Source of the DNA: an uncultured Pseudomonadales bacterium
GTDB taxonomy: Bacteria; Pseudomonadota; Gammaproteobacteria; Pseudomonadales; Cellvibrionaceae
NCBI GenBank assembly: GCA_947494095.1
Contig: CANLTI010000006.1
Location: 51,606-115,605 of the forward strand
Reading direction: 5' to 3'
DNA length: 64,000 bases
The notes under the pieces were generated by a model. The model did no database searches. It saw nothing but the letters and a program-made list of their open reading frames with translations, and was not told where the DNA came from. Both the position numbers and the translations under genes were made by a program. Within the stretch, counting starts at the first letter, position 1, and the number at the start of each line of letters is the position of its first letter. Shown in pieces: positions 45,274-56,300 of this stretch.

Positions 45274-47907
45274 ATGACTATGAATGAAACAACACTGTCA
45301 CACGCTGAAAAACTCAAAACACAAGCGCTCACACTGATTCAATCTATCGCAGGTAATACTTGGACTGATCATAATAGCGCTGACCCTGGAATCACTTTGT
45401 TAGAAGTTTTAGCGCTGGCTGTAACTGACTTAGGAGAACGGCTAGATTTACCCGTCGACGATTTACTTGCTTCGCCTGCGGAGGATAATAAATCACCGGT
45501 ATTATTTTTTACCCCCGAGCAACTATTACCCTCTAATCCGGTAACGCTGGCAGATCACCGTCGAGCTATTATTGATATTGACGGTGTTGTTAATGCTAAC
45601 CTTAAGCGTCGTATTATCGGCAGTAATGAAACTAAACTTGCTACAGGCGTTTTTGATATATTATTGGATCTTGATGATACGGCTACAGACCGCGAAGCAA
45701 TAAAAACCGAAGTCAGGCAGCGCTTTTTAAGTCAGCGAAATGTTAATGAAGATATTGCAACTATTCGTGTAGTGGATAAGCATCCAGTGACTATAGCGTT
45801 AAATCTTAGTTTAAACAATTCCGTTGAGCCAATGCAGGTTATCGCAGAGGTTTTGAGTGTGTTACAAAAAACGTTAGCGCCAGTTATTAAAACACAACGC
45901 TATCAAGATTTACAGGCACAGGGTTTGGCCGGTGATGTAATATTTGATGGGCCATTATTATCGCAGGGTTTTATTACGCAGCAAGCGGTAGAGGACTTAG
46001 TGCTTCCCGAAGCTATTTATGCTTCAGATATTTTGTCTGCACTTGATAAAGTAGACAGCATAAAAACCCGACGTGCCTTTAGTTTTGTTGATAGCGCTAA
46101 CGAGGTATATCCGGCCACGTTGCAGTGGCGGCTCGATATAGCGGCCGATAGTATTGCCAGTTTAGATGTTTGCAAAAGCTATTATCAATTAGAAATTGAT
46201 ATTGACGGCCAAGCCTTTAACTTGCCAACCCTTGATGATACTGAAATTCTAGAATTGCTGCATGTCAATATTGTTGAGCGCGGTAATGGTGTACCTGTAG
46301 GTTTGGCACCTTATTTAACTGGCCGCTATCAAGCACTCAAAAATTATGATTCACTACAGCATCGCTTGCCTGCGCTTTATGGTTTGGCTGAGCAGCGTTT
46401 AAACGGAGAACTTACAGATCCGGTACTGGCCGATATTGTACAGTTTAAGGGTTACTTAAGTTTGTTTGATCAGGTGTTAGCCGATCAATATGCGCAATTA
46501 GATTTACTAAAACAACTGTTAGCACTACCCGATAGCGATGTTTTTAACCGTCTTGCACAGCTATTTAATAAGATGTTAGCCAGCGAAACAATTAGCCCTG
46601 ATCAGGCACAAAAATTTTGGCAAAATGTGGCTCAATTACCACATAGTCATGTTAGCCAGCCTGTGATAGATATTAGTGGTACTGCCCGTTTACTGGGGGA
46701 TTATTTTTCCAACTATCAACAACAAGGGTTTCAGCGTTATGCCGAATCTGATTTTTCTGAGCGGCAGTTACAGCGTTTAAAGCAAGGATTTGAACACTTA
46801 TTATCACGCTTTGCCGAAACAACACTTGATGCCAATCTATTAAAATACCACAAAGTATTTTCGGCCTATAGTCATGACCTTCAGTGCGCGCACAGCTTAC
46901 TGTTGAAAAGAAATGCTTTGGGCATTCATCACTCAGGCGCACTTGATTCACAACAGTTATTAGCCAACTTAGTACAACTTAAGCAGGTGGTGGATTTAGC
47001 CATGCTACTCAATGACTACCCACTGATTAGTCGGCAGCGGACCGGTGGGTTTAATTATTTGTCACCTTTAAATAATGCTCAGCCGATGAGTGGATTAGTG
47101 CGGCGACTACAACGTTTTTTAGGGATGAGTTCACGGGGCGATATGCCGTTGGCTACCAATAATAAAGAAGGATTTTACTTGGTAGAAAGCGAGCTTATTC
47201 GTTTTTCGGAGAATGAACCTAATGAATATTATTCCCCTAATGAATTGTACTTTGTTGCTCCTGCTTGGCCTACACGTTTTTCAAATAGTGAATTTAGAAT
47301 ATTAATGGAGCAACAGATTCTTGCTAATTGCCCTGTTTATCAACAACCTTTTGTAATTTATTTGGCTCGTGATGCGATGAGTTTATTTGAGCGATTGTAT
47401 TTTGCCTGGCTCAATGCGATGAGTCAATTACCCTTGTCTGACACTGCAGTGCCATCGCTTTTGGTCGGTAAGTTGTCATCGTTATTACGCGCTTTTTTTA
47501 AAGAGCCCGAATCACTCACCGATTTACTATTACAGGCGGTACCGCTTGAGGTGCTAAAGCAGCACTGCCGTTCACTATTAGTTGAAAACCTGCGTGAGCA
47601 ACTCACAGGGGATGACCACGCTAGCCTCTTAAGCCAGTTTTTTGAATTGGCTGTATCGCCTGATATTTCAATATCAGAGACATTATTGATCCAGCAATTG
47701 CGTTTCTCATTATGCCAATTAAATCTCGATATTATTTCTCAACCGACGGTGATTAAGCACGCCACCATAGGTACTAGTTTTCAGGTGGGGTATCGCGCGC
47801 TGGACTATTTAAAGCCTACCTATGTACTCGGTGCCGGCACGATTAATCCCGCCATTGACAATGAGCCAACCTTTACGCTGGCGATTAGCCAACCCCACTC
47901 GATCTAG
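45274..47907 (+). CDS. Baseplate protein (Afp12-like)
   Basis: An 877-residue protein. It starts with the pattern common to these baseplate proteins: a helix, then WTDHNSADPGITLLEVLALA and VTDLGERLDLP. The rest is mixed, with Gln/Leu-rich helices in the middle (SLFDQVLADQYAQLDLLKQL). It is placed between Afp11 and the fibre gene exactly as in Afp/PVC clusters. An ATG two codons on (45280) is an alternative start. Confidence 0.82.
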   Translation: MTMNETTLSHAEKLKTQALTLIQSIAGNTWTDHNSADPGITLLEVLALAVTDLGERLDLPVDDLLASPAEDNKSPVLFFTPEQLLPSNPVTLADHRRAIIDIDGVVNANLKRRIIGSNETKLATGVFDILLDLDDTATDREAIKTEVRQRFLSQRNVNEDIATIRVVDKHPVTIALNLSLNNSVEPMQVIAEVLSVLQKTLAPVIKTQRYQDLQAQGLAGDVIFDGPLLSQGFITQQAVEDLVLPEAIYASDILSALDKVDSIKTRRAFSFVDSANEVYPATLQWRLDIAADSIASLDVCKSYYQLEIDIDGQAFNLPTLDDTEILELLHVNIVERGNGVPVGLAPYLTGRYQALKNYDSLQHRLPALYGLAEQRLNGELTDPVLADIVQFKGYLSLFDQVLADQYAQLDLLKQLLALPDSDVFNRLAQLFNKMLASETISPDQAQKFWQNVAQLPHSHVSQPVIDISGTARLLGDYFSNYQQQGFQRYAESDFSERQLQRLKQGFEHLLSRFAETTLDANLLKYHKVFSAYSHDLQCAHSLLLKRNALGIHHSGALDSQQLLANLVQLKQVVDLAMLLNDYPLISRQRTGGFNYLSPLNNAQPMSGLVRRLQRFLGMSSRGDMPLATNNKEGFYLVESELIRFSENEPNEYYSPNELYFVAPAWPTRFSNSEFRILMEQQILANCPVYQQPFVIYLARDAMSLFERLYFAWLNAMSQLPLSDTAVPSLLVGKLSSLLRAFFKEPESLTDLLLQAVPLEVLKQHCRSLLVENLREQLTGDDHASLLSQFFELAVSPDISISETLLIQQLRFSLCQLNLDIISQPTVIKHATIGTSFQVGYRALDYLKPTYVLGAGTINPAIDNEPTFTLAISQPHSI

Positions 47908-47932
47908 CACTTTACTTATAAAGGTACTTATC

Positions 47933-50900
47933 ATGACCGATAACCAAGATAATTTGACACCCACTTCCCGTGAGACACTCACAGAGAATTTTGCCGACAA
48001 TCAAACCCCGACAGGTGCACAATTTAAAGAACTTATTGATAGTGCGCTGATTAAAGGTGATGACCCTATTGACATTGCTCTGGCGCCAGAAGGGCAGCAG
48101 GTTGTTATTGCTGCATCGTTAGTTGTTGATGGTACAACTACTGTGAATCAAAGGACAACCTTAAAAGGTGCTTTAGTAGCCGAGGACACTGTGAATGTGA
48201 ATGGTGCAACGACATTGAACGGCGATGTCACAGTATCGAGTGAAGCAGGGGAGGAGCTTACATTAACGGATAAAACATTAACCGGCAATGCCGATGCACC
48301 TTGGTTACAAGTCACCGGCGATAGCGCGTTGGTTGGTACGCTGGCGGTAACAGGCAATACTGAGCTAAACGCGGAATTGACTGTCGCTGGTAATATGATT
48401 AGCAAGAAATCTTTGGAGGTCGGCTCAAATAACTCAGCCGGTTCGATTTCGTTAAAGCATCAAGGAGATAGAGCCACTTTAGTCGTGGATAAGGTCACAG
48501 GTACAGAGGGGAATTACCACACTCACACGCAGCTTTCTTTAGACTCTGATGGGCGCTTATCACTTGGTCTTAATGCGAGTCAAGCAGGTGCCCAGCTACA
48601 TCTTAGCCATAACCACAGCGATGGTGGCGCAATTTTTCGCGCTGATGCTACTGCCGATGATCCGAGTCCATTCATTATTAACGGTGATGGTTTAGTGGGA
48701 GTGGCGACTGAAGACCCTAAAAATGCCTTAGATGTGGCAGGCTCGGTGTATATTGGTACAAGCTCTGGGACTATTGCACAGCACAATAATAACACTCTAG
48801 CGGTCGAAAATAAAATAGGTATAGGTACCATTGCACCGGCGGCCCGCTTAGATGTGCATGCTGATACGAATGACATTGCACTGAATGTTCAGTACGGCGA
48901 GCATGTTGATTTAACGGTGGAAAAAGGCTTGGTCAAAACCGGTGAAAATACCTCACTTTATGTGGGTGGTACTACAACTATCGAAGGGCAGGCAACAGTG
49001 GCTGGCCTTGTTACCATTGGCGGTAGTGCAACAGTTGATGGTGCAACGGAGCTCAAACAAGCACTCACAGTGACAGGCCCGGCAACTTTTAATAATGAAG
49101 TGATAGTTGATGCTGCCTTTTCCGTAAATCAGCCTGCAACATTTGTGCAGAGCGCTGATATTACCGGTGCCCTTGGGGTTACCGGCCATACCACTGTAAC
49201 CACAGTTACCGCGAGTGATAACGTAACGCTACAGAAGCAATTAGTGGTACAGGGCGATGCTAAATACGCAAAATCGGTGGCGATTGGTTTAGGTACCGAT
49301 GACAATCACAATGCCAGTGCTGCCTTGCATATCAAAGAGGGGAGTCATACGCCGGGGTTTCGCTTGGATGATGTTACCGGTGAAAAAATACTATTGGTGA
49401 ATGCTAAAAACATTGATATGGGCACGACGAATACGCCTGTCGAATTGACGGTCAAAGGTGATGCCAGTATTTCTAAAGAGCTAACAGCTGAAGGCCTTAG
49501 TCGCTTAAAAGGTGGGGCTATTGTTAAGCAGCAGTTAAAGGTTCAGCAAAGTGCGGACGATACTGACACCGTCGCATTAAATGTTAAGGGCGTAGGCAGT
49601 ACCGGCATAAAAATTAGCCATCAAGATGAGAATGACAATCTAAAAACGATCTTAACTACTCATAATAATAAAGTGGGTGTTTTATGTGATGCTCCCGAGC
49701 GTGATTTACACGTTGCAGGTGACATGCAAATTGATAAAAACGCTTTGATGAAGGCTCAGCTGGATGTAACCGGTGAGCTGTTAGCTCACGGCAATGTCAC
49801 CTTAGATGCCACCATGACGGTCGGTAGTGCACAGGACAGTGCGCCGAGCGCCCGAGTGTATATAGCCCCGCCGGTCGAAGGTGCTAGCTTGATTGTGGCA
49901 GGTAGTACAGTGGATAAGCCGACTTTAAATATTAAAGATGGCGCTATAGGTATTCACACTATTGAGCCCCGATGCGCATTAGATATTGCCGGTGATGTCA
50001 TAATTAGCGGCAGCGAAAATAATAGTCTAAGTGACGGTGAGTCTCTACCGGCTTTAGCCGTAACGGGTGATGTTAATATTGTTGGTGCAACATCGTTTAA
50101 TGATTTTATGACAGTCAGCGATAGTCGCGTACTACTGAAACACAGCGAAGGCGCGGTAGCATTAACTATTCAAGGTGACTCACAAACCCCTGGCGTGCAA
50201 TTGGATGCAAACAGCATCAAAATTAATATACCCGACACAGCAGCGCCTTCGAGCGCTAATTTACATGTTAAAGGAAGTGTTGAGTTAGAGGGGCAGACCA
50301 CGGCTGATAACATCACTGTAAAAAACACTCTACGGGTCAACAAAAGCAGTGAATTACAAGGTGATGTTAAAGTATCGGGGCCCATTAGTATTAATAATCA
50401 TTTAACACAGGAAAATCTACAAGACCTTCAAGTAGACTTACATTTACGCCAATCAACAATCAATAAAACGGCCTTAAAAGTAGACCCGGTAGTTGGTGAT
50501 AGCTCGGCTTTTATTGTTAAACCAGGTGCCAATGGTGCCCAAGTTGGTATTAATACAAATAGTCCGCTACATGCTTTAGATATTATGGGAGATTTGGGTG
50601 TCTCTAGTCATGTAACGATTGATGAAACCTTAACCGTTGCAGGTAAAACTACTTTAAATAATACCGCCTATATTAATGCGAACATGGCCTTTGGTGTCAC
50701 TGAGCCACAAGCGATGCTACATATAAATGCCAGTGATAATAGCGAAGACACTACCGCATTGCGTATTGATAGCCGTATAAATGAAACAGATTCACCTCTA
50801 TTATTTAAACAGGGTATGCTCGGTGTTGGCTGTCATAACCCCATAAAAACACTGGATGTTAAAGGTGATGCGCAGGTATCGGATGAGCTCACTGTACATG

Positions 50901-52939
50901 GTCAGACTAAGCTTGAGCATACGCTTTATGTGGATAAGGATGCATTGTTTAAGTCCGATTTTACAGTTAATAAAGATACTGAGCTGGTAGGCCAAACGGT
51001 AATGGGGCAAAGTAATGAAATTGACCCTACACTAACACCTAGCGCCCAATTGTATATAGCTGATACACGCTATAAAGAAGCCTTACGTATTGATTCTGTC
51101 GATTATCCAAGTTTAGTATTTAGCCGCGGTAAACTGGGTTTGGGTTTAGACAATGCAGATCCTCGTGTGGCGCTAGATGTAGCGGGGGAATTCCGTTTAT
51201 CGATGAAAGCTGAGCTAGAAGCTGAGCTAGAAGTCGACGGTATTATTACTGCCCGCAATAATATAGAAGGTTCCGGCACCTTACATATTGCACAAAAGGC
51301 CACTTTTGGTAGTGACACTTTAGTCAAAGGTGATTTACACGTTGAAGACCACACCGTAATTGACGAAGAGTTAACAGTAGCCGGCGATACCGAATTAAAA
51401 GCTAGCTTAACTGTTGCGCGTAATACAGCTTTGGCACAACAGCTAGATGTGACGGGTACTATCAATGCTATGAGCGAGCTTAACGTTAGCAAAACGTTAA
51501 GTGTGACTGGCGCTGCCACGGTAGGTGGCTTATTCAGTGTTAATAATTCGGCCGTTATTGATAACAATATGACGGTTAAACAAAATTTGTATGTTCACGG
51601 TGCTATTCACAGCGGGGTAGAAAACGCCCAAGCCTATTTACATTTACAAAGCCCAGAGCAGCAAGCGGCCTTTATTTTGGATCAGCAAAATAGTCGCGGT
51701 GATATTCGGCGTTTAGTGACCGTGGATGAAATGGGCCAGCTAGGTATTGGCGTTGTACAGCCTGGCGCCGCTTTAGATGTTGAAGGTCATGCGCAGGTGA
51801 GTGGGCATCTAAAAAGCCAAAGTGCTACGGTTGATATGATGTTGTCAGCGCGCGACTTATCACTCAGTAATAGCCTAAGTCTAGGGCAAGGTCCTAAAAT
51901 TGTATCAATTTCGACGGATAAAAATTTGGGCGGTGATGCTAGTGTCGATAGTACTCTGGCAACTCAAGCGGCTGTTAAGGCTTATGTCGATCACATCGCT
52001 GTGCCATTTGCACGCGGTGGCAAAACCCATATCGTTAGTAGCCAGCAAGACTTTGATTTAGTCTTTAACCACAATAATCATACAAGTATTGCCGAAAACA
52101 CTACCATTATTTTATTACCTATGAACCATCAAGGTATTGGTAATTACCAATTGCGTAACAGCGTGCGCTTGCGATCAGGTGTTTCCATTATAGGTTTTAA
52201 CGCAGCCACCACTCGAATTATTAAAGCCAATGCCAATGCACGTTTTGAATTAATCGGTACACCAAGCCACGAAATTAAACAAGTGGCGTTGAATGGTTTT
52301 ACCTTTGATGGTAAAAAATTAAAAACGGCTAAAAGCGGCGGTGCCTTTTATTTGGAATACGTAGCCGATTGCCAATTAAACTGTGTGATTAAAAACCATA
52401 TTAGCTGGGCTAATGGCGGCGCTATTTGCGCACTATTACCCTCTGATGGTAGTTACAGTGCTACCGGTATTGAGGCGCTACATATTAGTGATTGCCATGT
52501 GATGGACCAGGGCGAAGGCTCAGATATTCAATTAAATAAAGGAGGGGCAGCATACGGACTTTCTGACTCTCGTATTCATGCGGTTAACTGCAGTGCCGAA
52601 CGCGGTGGTGCTGTGGCGCAATGCCAAGATAGTGTTGTTGAGGCTTATAGCTGCTACGCTAGCCGCAGCGGTGGTGCAGCTTACCGCTCGACACGTTTAC
52701 GACTATTAGCAAAAAATTGTCATACTGATTTACTGCAAGGTAAAGGTGGTGGTGCTTATTACTGTAGTGACCTTATTTGCGAAGGCTTATGGACAGGTAA
52801 TAATGCGGGTGAAGCTCCGCATATTTATGCCTCCAATCATCTCACCGATCACTCGGAGGAACGTCATTATTGGAAGGGTGATTATATTGGCCGCCGCCTA
52901 GATGAAGAAACTCGCGTTTGGCGTAGCCATAACGAGTAG
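47933..52939 (+). CDS. Giant beta-helical tail fibre (Afp13 position)
   Basis: A 1668-residue fibre. The start ATG 47933 has AAAGG upstream; the longer reading overlapping Afp12 is rejected. Residues 26-36 (PTGAQFKELID) form an N-terminal motif shared with two other fibre-region proteins. A very long shaft of short repeats follows (TV.G.T.L...L.V.G type), interspersed with GIGT-style knots (VGIGT, LGVGC, LGIGV). The last 300 residues form a right-handed beta-helix with repeated GGA motifs: SGGAFYLE, NGGAICAL, KGGAAYGL, RGGAVAQC, SGGAAYRS, GGGAYYCS. It is much longer than the known Afp13 fibre and presumably binds the target cell. Confidence 0.83.
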   Translation: MTDNQDNLTPTSRETLTENFADNQTPTGAQFKELIDSALIKGDDPIDIALAPEGQQVVIAASLVVDGTTTVNQRTTLKGALVAEDTVNVNGATTLNGDVTVSSEAGEELTLTDKTLTGNADAPWLQVTGDSALVGTLAVTGNTELNAELTVAGNMISKKSLEVGSNNSAGSISLKHQGDRATLVVDKVTGTEGNYHTHTQLSLDSDGRLSLGLNASQAGAQLHLSHNHSDGGAIFRADATADDPSPFIINGDGLVGVATEDPKNALDVAGSVYIGTSSGTIAQHNNNTLAVENKIGIGTIAPAARLDVHADTNDIALNVQYGEHVDLTVEKGLVKTGENTSLYVGGTTTIEGQATVAGLVTIGGSATVDGATELKQALTVTGPATFNNEVIVDAAFSVNQPATFVQSADITGALGVTGHTTVTTVTASDNVTLQKQLVVQGDAKYAKSVAIGLGTDDNHNASAALHIKEGSHTPGFRLDDVTGEKILLVNAKNIDMGTTNTPVELTVKGDASISKELTAEGLSRLKGGAIVKQQLKVQQSADDTDTVALNVKGVGSTGIKISHQDENDNLKTILTTHNNKVGVLCDAPERDLHVAGDMQIDKNALMKAQLDVTGELLAHGNVTLDATMTVGSAQDSAPSARVYIAPPVEGASLIVAGSTVDKPTLNIKDGAIGIHTIEPRCALDIAGDVIISGSENNSLSDGESLPALAVTGDVNIVGATSFNDFMTVSDSRVLLKHSEGAVALTIQGDSQTPGVQLDANSIKINIPDTAAPSSANLHVKGSVELEGQTTADNITVKNTLRVNKSSELQGDVKVSGPISINNHLTQENLQDLQVDLHLRQSTINKTALKVDPVVGDSSAFIVKPGANGAQVGINTNSPLHALDIMGDLGVSSHVTIDETLTVAGKTTLNNTAYINANMAFGVTEPQAMLHINASDNSEDTTALRIDSRINETDSPLLFKQGMLGVGCHNPIKTLDVKGDAQVSDELTVHGQTKLEHTLYVDKDALFKSDFTVNKDTELVGQTVMGQSNEIDPTLTPSAQLYIADTRYKEALRIDSVDYPSLVFSRGKLGLGLDNADPRVALDVAGEFRLSMKAELEAELEVDGIITARNNIEGSGTLHIAQKATFGSDTLVKGDLHVEDHTVIDEELTVAGDTELKASLTVARNTALAQQLDVTGTINAMSELNVSKTLSVTGAATVGGLFSVNNSAVIDNNMTVKQNLYVHGAIHSGVENAQAYLHLQSPEQQAAFILDQQNSRGDIRRLVTVDEMGQLGIGVVQPGAALDVEGHAQVSGHLKSQSATVDMMLSARDLSLSNSLSLGQGPKIVSISTDKNLGGDASVDSTLATQAAVKAYVDHIAVPFARGGKTHIVSSQQDFDLVFNHNNHTSIAENTTIILLPMNHQGIGNYQLRNSVRLRSGVSIIGFNAATTRIIKANANARFELIGTPSHEIKQVALNGFTFDGKKLKTAKSGGAFYLEYVADCQLNCVIKNHISWANGGAICALLPSDGSYSATGIEALHISDCHVMDQGEGSDIQLNKGGAAYGLSDSRIHAVNCSAERGGAVAQCQDSVVEAYSCYASRSGGAAYRSTRLRLLAKNCHTDLLQGKGGGAYYCSDLICEGLWTGNNAGEAPHIYASNHLTDHSEERHYWKGDYIGRRLDEETRVWRSHNE

Positions 52940-52958
52940 TTGATATAAAAGATTATTT

Positions 52959-53246
52959 GTAACTATTCAGAGTTACTGAAATTGGGCGCTAATGAATCAT
53001 TGACAGGGCCACTCAAGCCATCTGCGACTTTGTGCTCCTGCAAAGTCTAATCTTGCATATCCTTATGCAGGTACAAAGTCTAATCTTGCATATCCTTATG
53101 CAGGTACAAAGTCTAATCTTGCATACCGCTATGCAGGTGCACTGTCTAACCCTTGCTTTCCCTGCAAGGCCCGGCGCTTAAATGCCCAGGGAATAATTCA
53201 TCAGTACCCTATCAGGTGAGGTTTATAAGCTGAGCTGAATAGTTGC
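52959..53246 (+). mobile_element. R1 element copy E (288 bp), longest copy
   Basis: Left end GTAACTATTCAG, right end CTGAATAGTTGC, a perfect 10-base inverted match (AACTATTCAG). Flanks GATTATTT and TATTATTA match at 6 of 8 bases. It contains the conserved R1 blocks and three adjacent hairpin modules at 53039-53137. Confidence 0.85.
53039..53137 (+). repeat. Three tandem 33-bp hairpin modules inside R1 copy E
   Basis: Units at 53039-53071, 53072-53104 and 53105-53137 are nearly identical. Each contains ACAAAGTCTAATCT or its GCAAAG variant, then TGCATA, a four-base loop, and TATGCA. The loop differs (TCCT, TCCT, CCGC) while the stem is unchanged, so pairing seems to be selected. The same module is in copy D (loop TCCC) and in R2 copy a. 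Confidence 0.9.
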
Positions 53247-53321
53247 TATTATTATAAATAATTTTTTATAATTGGCGCAAGGATGCGTCCGTTTAATTAT
53301 CGGCTTGATCTCGGAGCGGTT

Positions 53322-56300
53322 ATGGCATTCAATATTGATATTCTATTGCTAGATTTAAAATATCAACACAGTTCAGGTGTTAGTCGAGAGTCTCGTATTA
53401 CAGCGCTAGAGCAGCAACTGTTGTTATTAATCAAGCAGGCATTAACTGCCGAGCAATGGCCACAGTTGTTTGAACTTACCAATAAAACAATAAAACAATA
53501 TTCAATCAATCATCGCGAAATATATATATCGGACATCATCATAACCCTGCCTACTATTGATGCGAATGCTTTGATGCGTGATGGGGCAATATATTTTAAT
53601 CAAAAATTACTTCCTCATTTAAAAAAATCATTGCTTAATAGCTTAGAGACCCTTTTTGCAAAGGGTGCAGCACGCCCTTACAGCCAAAGATCCACCGCAA
53701 TTACCCCTATCTGGCAAGACCTTCAATCACTGCTATGCAGTGGCTCTGGGCCTTTAAGTTTTCAAGGGGTTACCAATGCTGAGCAAAATCAAGCAGCAAT
53801 GGCTTTACCACTTTTGTTAAAATGTTTAAACGGCTCAGTAGAGTATTGTCATACATTTAAACGCAGCCTACTACAACCTAATGTTTATGGTCGAGTTTTT
53901 CGTTGGTTATCAATAACCGGCACGCTTAATGACAGCCAAGTCAATGATTTGTTATTACTGTTATTTCCTGAATGTACTTTACTTGCACGTTTTATTGGTT
54001 CTTGGCAGGGATCAAAAAGTTTAAGTATTAAAAAACAAAAGCTAAAAAAACATATTGAGCTATTGTTTTTTAAAGGTACCACACAGGCAAAACACAATAA
54101 TGTAAAGCCCTGTGATACGATAAAAAATAACTCATCGCACCAACGATTATCAGCGGTAGATTTAGGTTTGGTTTTAGGTTTAAAAATACACGCAATTGAG
54201 CCGTCAGCCGAAATAGATCCACATCGTTACCAAAAGTGTTTAGACCAATTCCATAAAGTTTTGTTGTTAGGTCAAACAGCGACTTGGCTGCATGCTTGCG
54301 AAGGCTGGTTAAATACTGTTTTATATCAAGGTCTTAGAACAGCTGATATATCAGCACTAGAGACATTAATTGAGCGTGCCACAGGTTCGACATTAATTGA
54401 AAACAATCAATATTTACAGCCAGCGACGATACTTAAACGGCCTATGAGTCGTGTTGATGTGATCGCTAAACCCTATATTTACAGTGATCGCCGGCGCTTA
54501 AATGCCTCTAAAATATTATTGTCATTATTGCAGCCATTCATAACAGCTACCGCCGGTTGCGGAAACATTTGGCAAACGCTACGTACAATAATAGACTTTC
54601 TTAGTATACAAGAACATTTATTGCCGCTAGATATTGTGCTATCACTTAAAAAATGCCTATTACCACTTGTCGAGCAGCAAGACAAAGCCTTAACCGACGC
54701 GCAATATCTGAGCACAACAGCAGTAAATGTTTGCAGGGTACTAAATGGTTTTGATGCAACCCAAAATAGAGCGAGTCAGGAGCTCATTAGTAGTCAGCAA
54801 ATTGCGGACTTTAAGCAACTCTCAGAGTGCTCTTGGTTGCCTGCCAGTTTTATAAAGCCTTTAACGCAGCAACTTAATTATCTTAAAAGTACTCGGCCTA
54901 TTTCGAATAGTCTTACTATTGAGTCAATCGATATAGCTACACAAGAGCCTACCTCTTCAGGTGATCGTGCCAGTGCACAGCAAAATAATATTCAGCCGCA
55001 GGATCGCTTACATAAACAGTTGCTAGCGTGGGCAGAACTGCTACCTCATTTAGTGGGTGACCAAGTGGGCAGCATTAACGAGTGGTTAGCCGCCGAACGC
55101 AATGAGCTTAAGGCGGGTTTATTACCTGCTTTAAAGTTATTTTATACCGATAATAAGATCAAATTTACCGGTTTGAACGCTGCATTATCAAAGGCTGGGG
55201 CCAAAGACGTACGTGAGCAATCACCTAGTCAACACCATGAAAAACCTCAAGTAGGAACACTGGTTTTTATGTTGGCCAGTTGCGCTATGCCCTTAAATTT
55301 AAGAAATCTATTACAGCGCTGGCTCGCCGAGGGCGATCAGTTGTCGCTGGAGTATTTACAGCAACAACTACAAAGAGAGTTGGCAAAAATTAGCGACCTT
55401 TCAGTAAAACCTTCACCGGTATTGCATTGTACAGGTGCAGTTTCTAGCGTTGCCAGTGAGGCTCAAGCGCAACCCCCAGCAAACGAAAAGTCATTAGCAT
55501 CACCGAGCAAAGGCTATGCTTTATGTTTTAAACAAGAACACGATTTACTGGCGGCATTAGTGCAAAGCATAAAGCAGCTGTTAAATGCACTGCATTTAAC
55601 AGCTGCTTATAAAGTATCATTGTTGCATATTATTGACACAATAATACCAGCAGCCATGCCTAATAGGGTTGATTTATTAGCGCTGGTTAATCAGTTATTG
55701 TTGTTTGTGCGAAATTGGCAATTACAATTGCCAATAGAATCTAATCATGCCGTTCAGCAAACTGTAACGACACTACAAACATTACAAAAGCAATTGCAAA
55801 CGATGACATTGCCTACACACCAATCGACTTTAAAGCATACTAGCCTGAATAATACTCATTGGTGGCTACCACTAATAGAAGCCGAATTGTCAGAAATTAA
55901 TAATGACTTACCCACCTATAGGCTTAAGCATTGTGTTCAGTGGCTTAGCGCTACAGCAATAACTTTTAGTGACTACGGCGCTCAAGCTAAAGAGAGATTG
56001 ATCCAACCTACAATCGCTAAAGCCCAAGGTAATATAAAAGCAGTGAGCTCAGAGCTTAATTGTCTTATCGTTAATACCGTAGAAAAACCCGTTACAACAA
56101 GCTCATTAGGCAGTCAAAAAAGCCAGACTGCGAGTGACTTTAACGAGGCTGACAAGGTGCGGTGGGCACAAGCTATTATCACTTCATGTGAGTTGATTAC
56201 TAAGCTTAGCGCTGTGGTGTCAAACTATGACAATACACTAAAAAAATCGCTCAATCACTGGTGCCGGCAACTATTACCCTTGTTGGGGCATACGGTACAT

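Larger units (their letters stand above)
52940..53321. other. Gap between fibre and tape measure genes, mostly R1 copy E
   Basis: A 382-base gap. It holds the 288-bp R1 element with three tandem 33-bp modules, then a short AT-rich leader. An ATG at 53283 is in frame with the tape measure gene but lacks a spaced ribosome site. Confidence 0.7.

Noticed and set aside
47822..47932. Upstream extension of the giant fibre overlapping Afp12
   Set aside because: It lies wholly in the Afp12 coding region in another frame, and ATG 47933 has its own AAAGG site.
53039..53137. Tandem repeats as a CRISPR array
   Set aside because: Units are contiguous with no spacers, and no cas genes are nearby.
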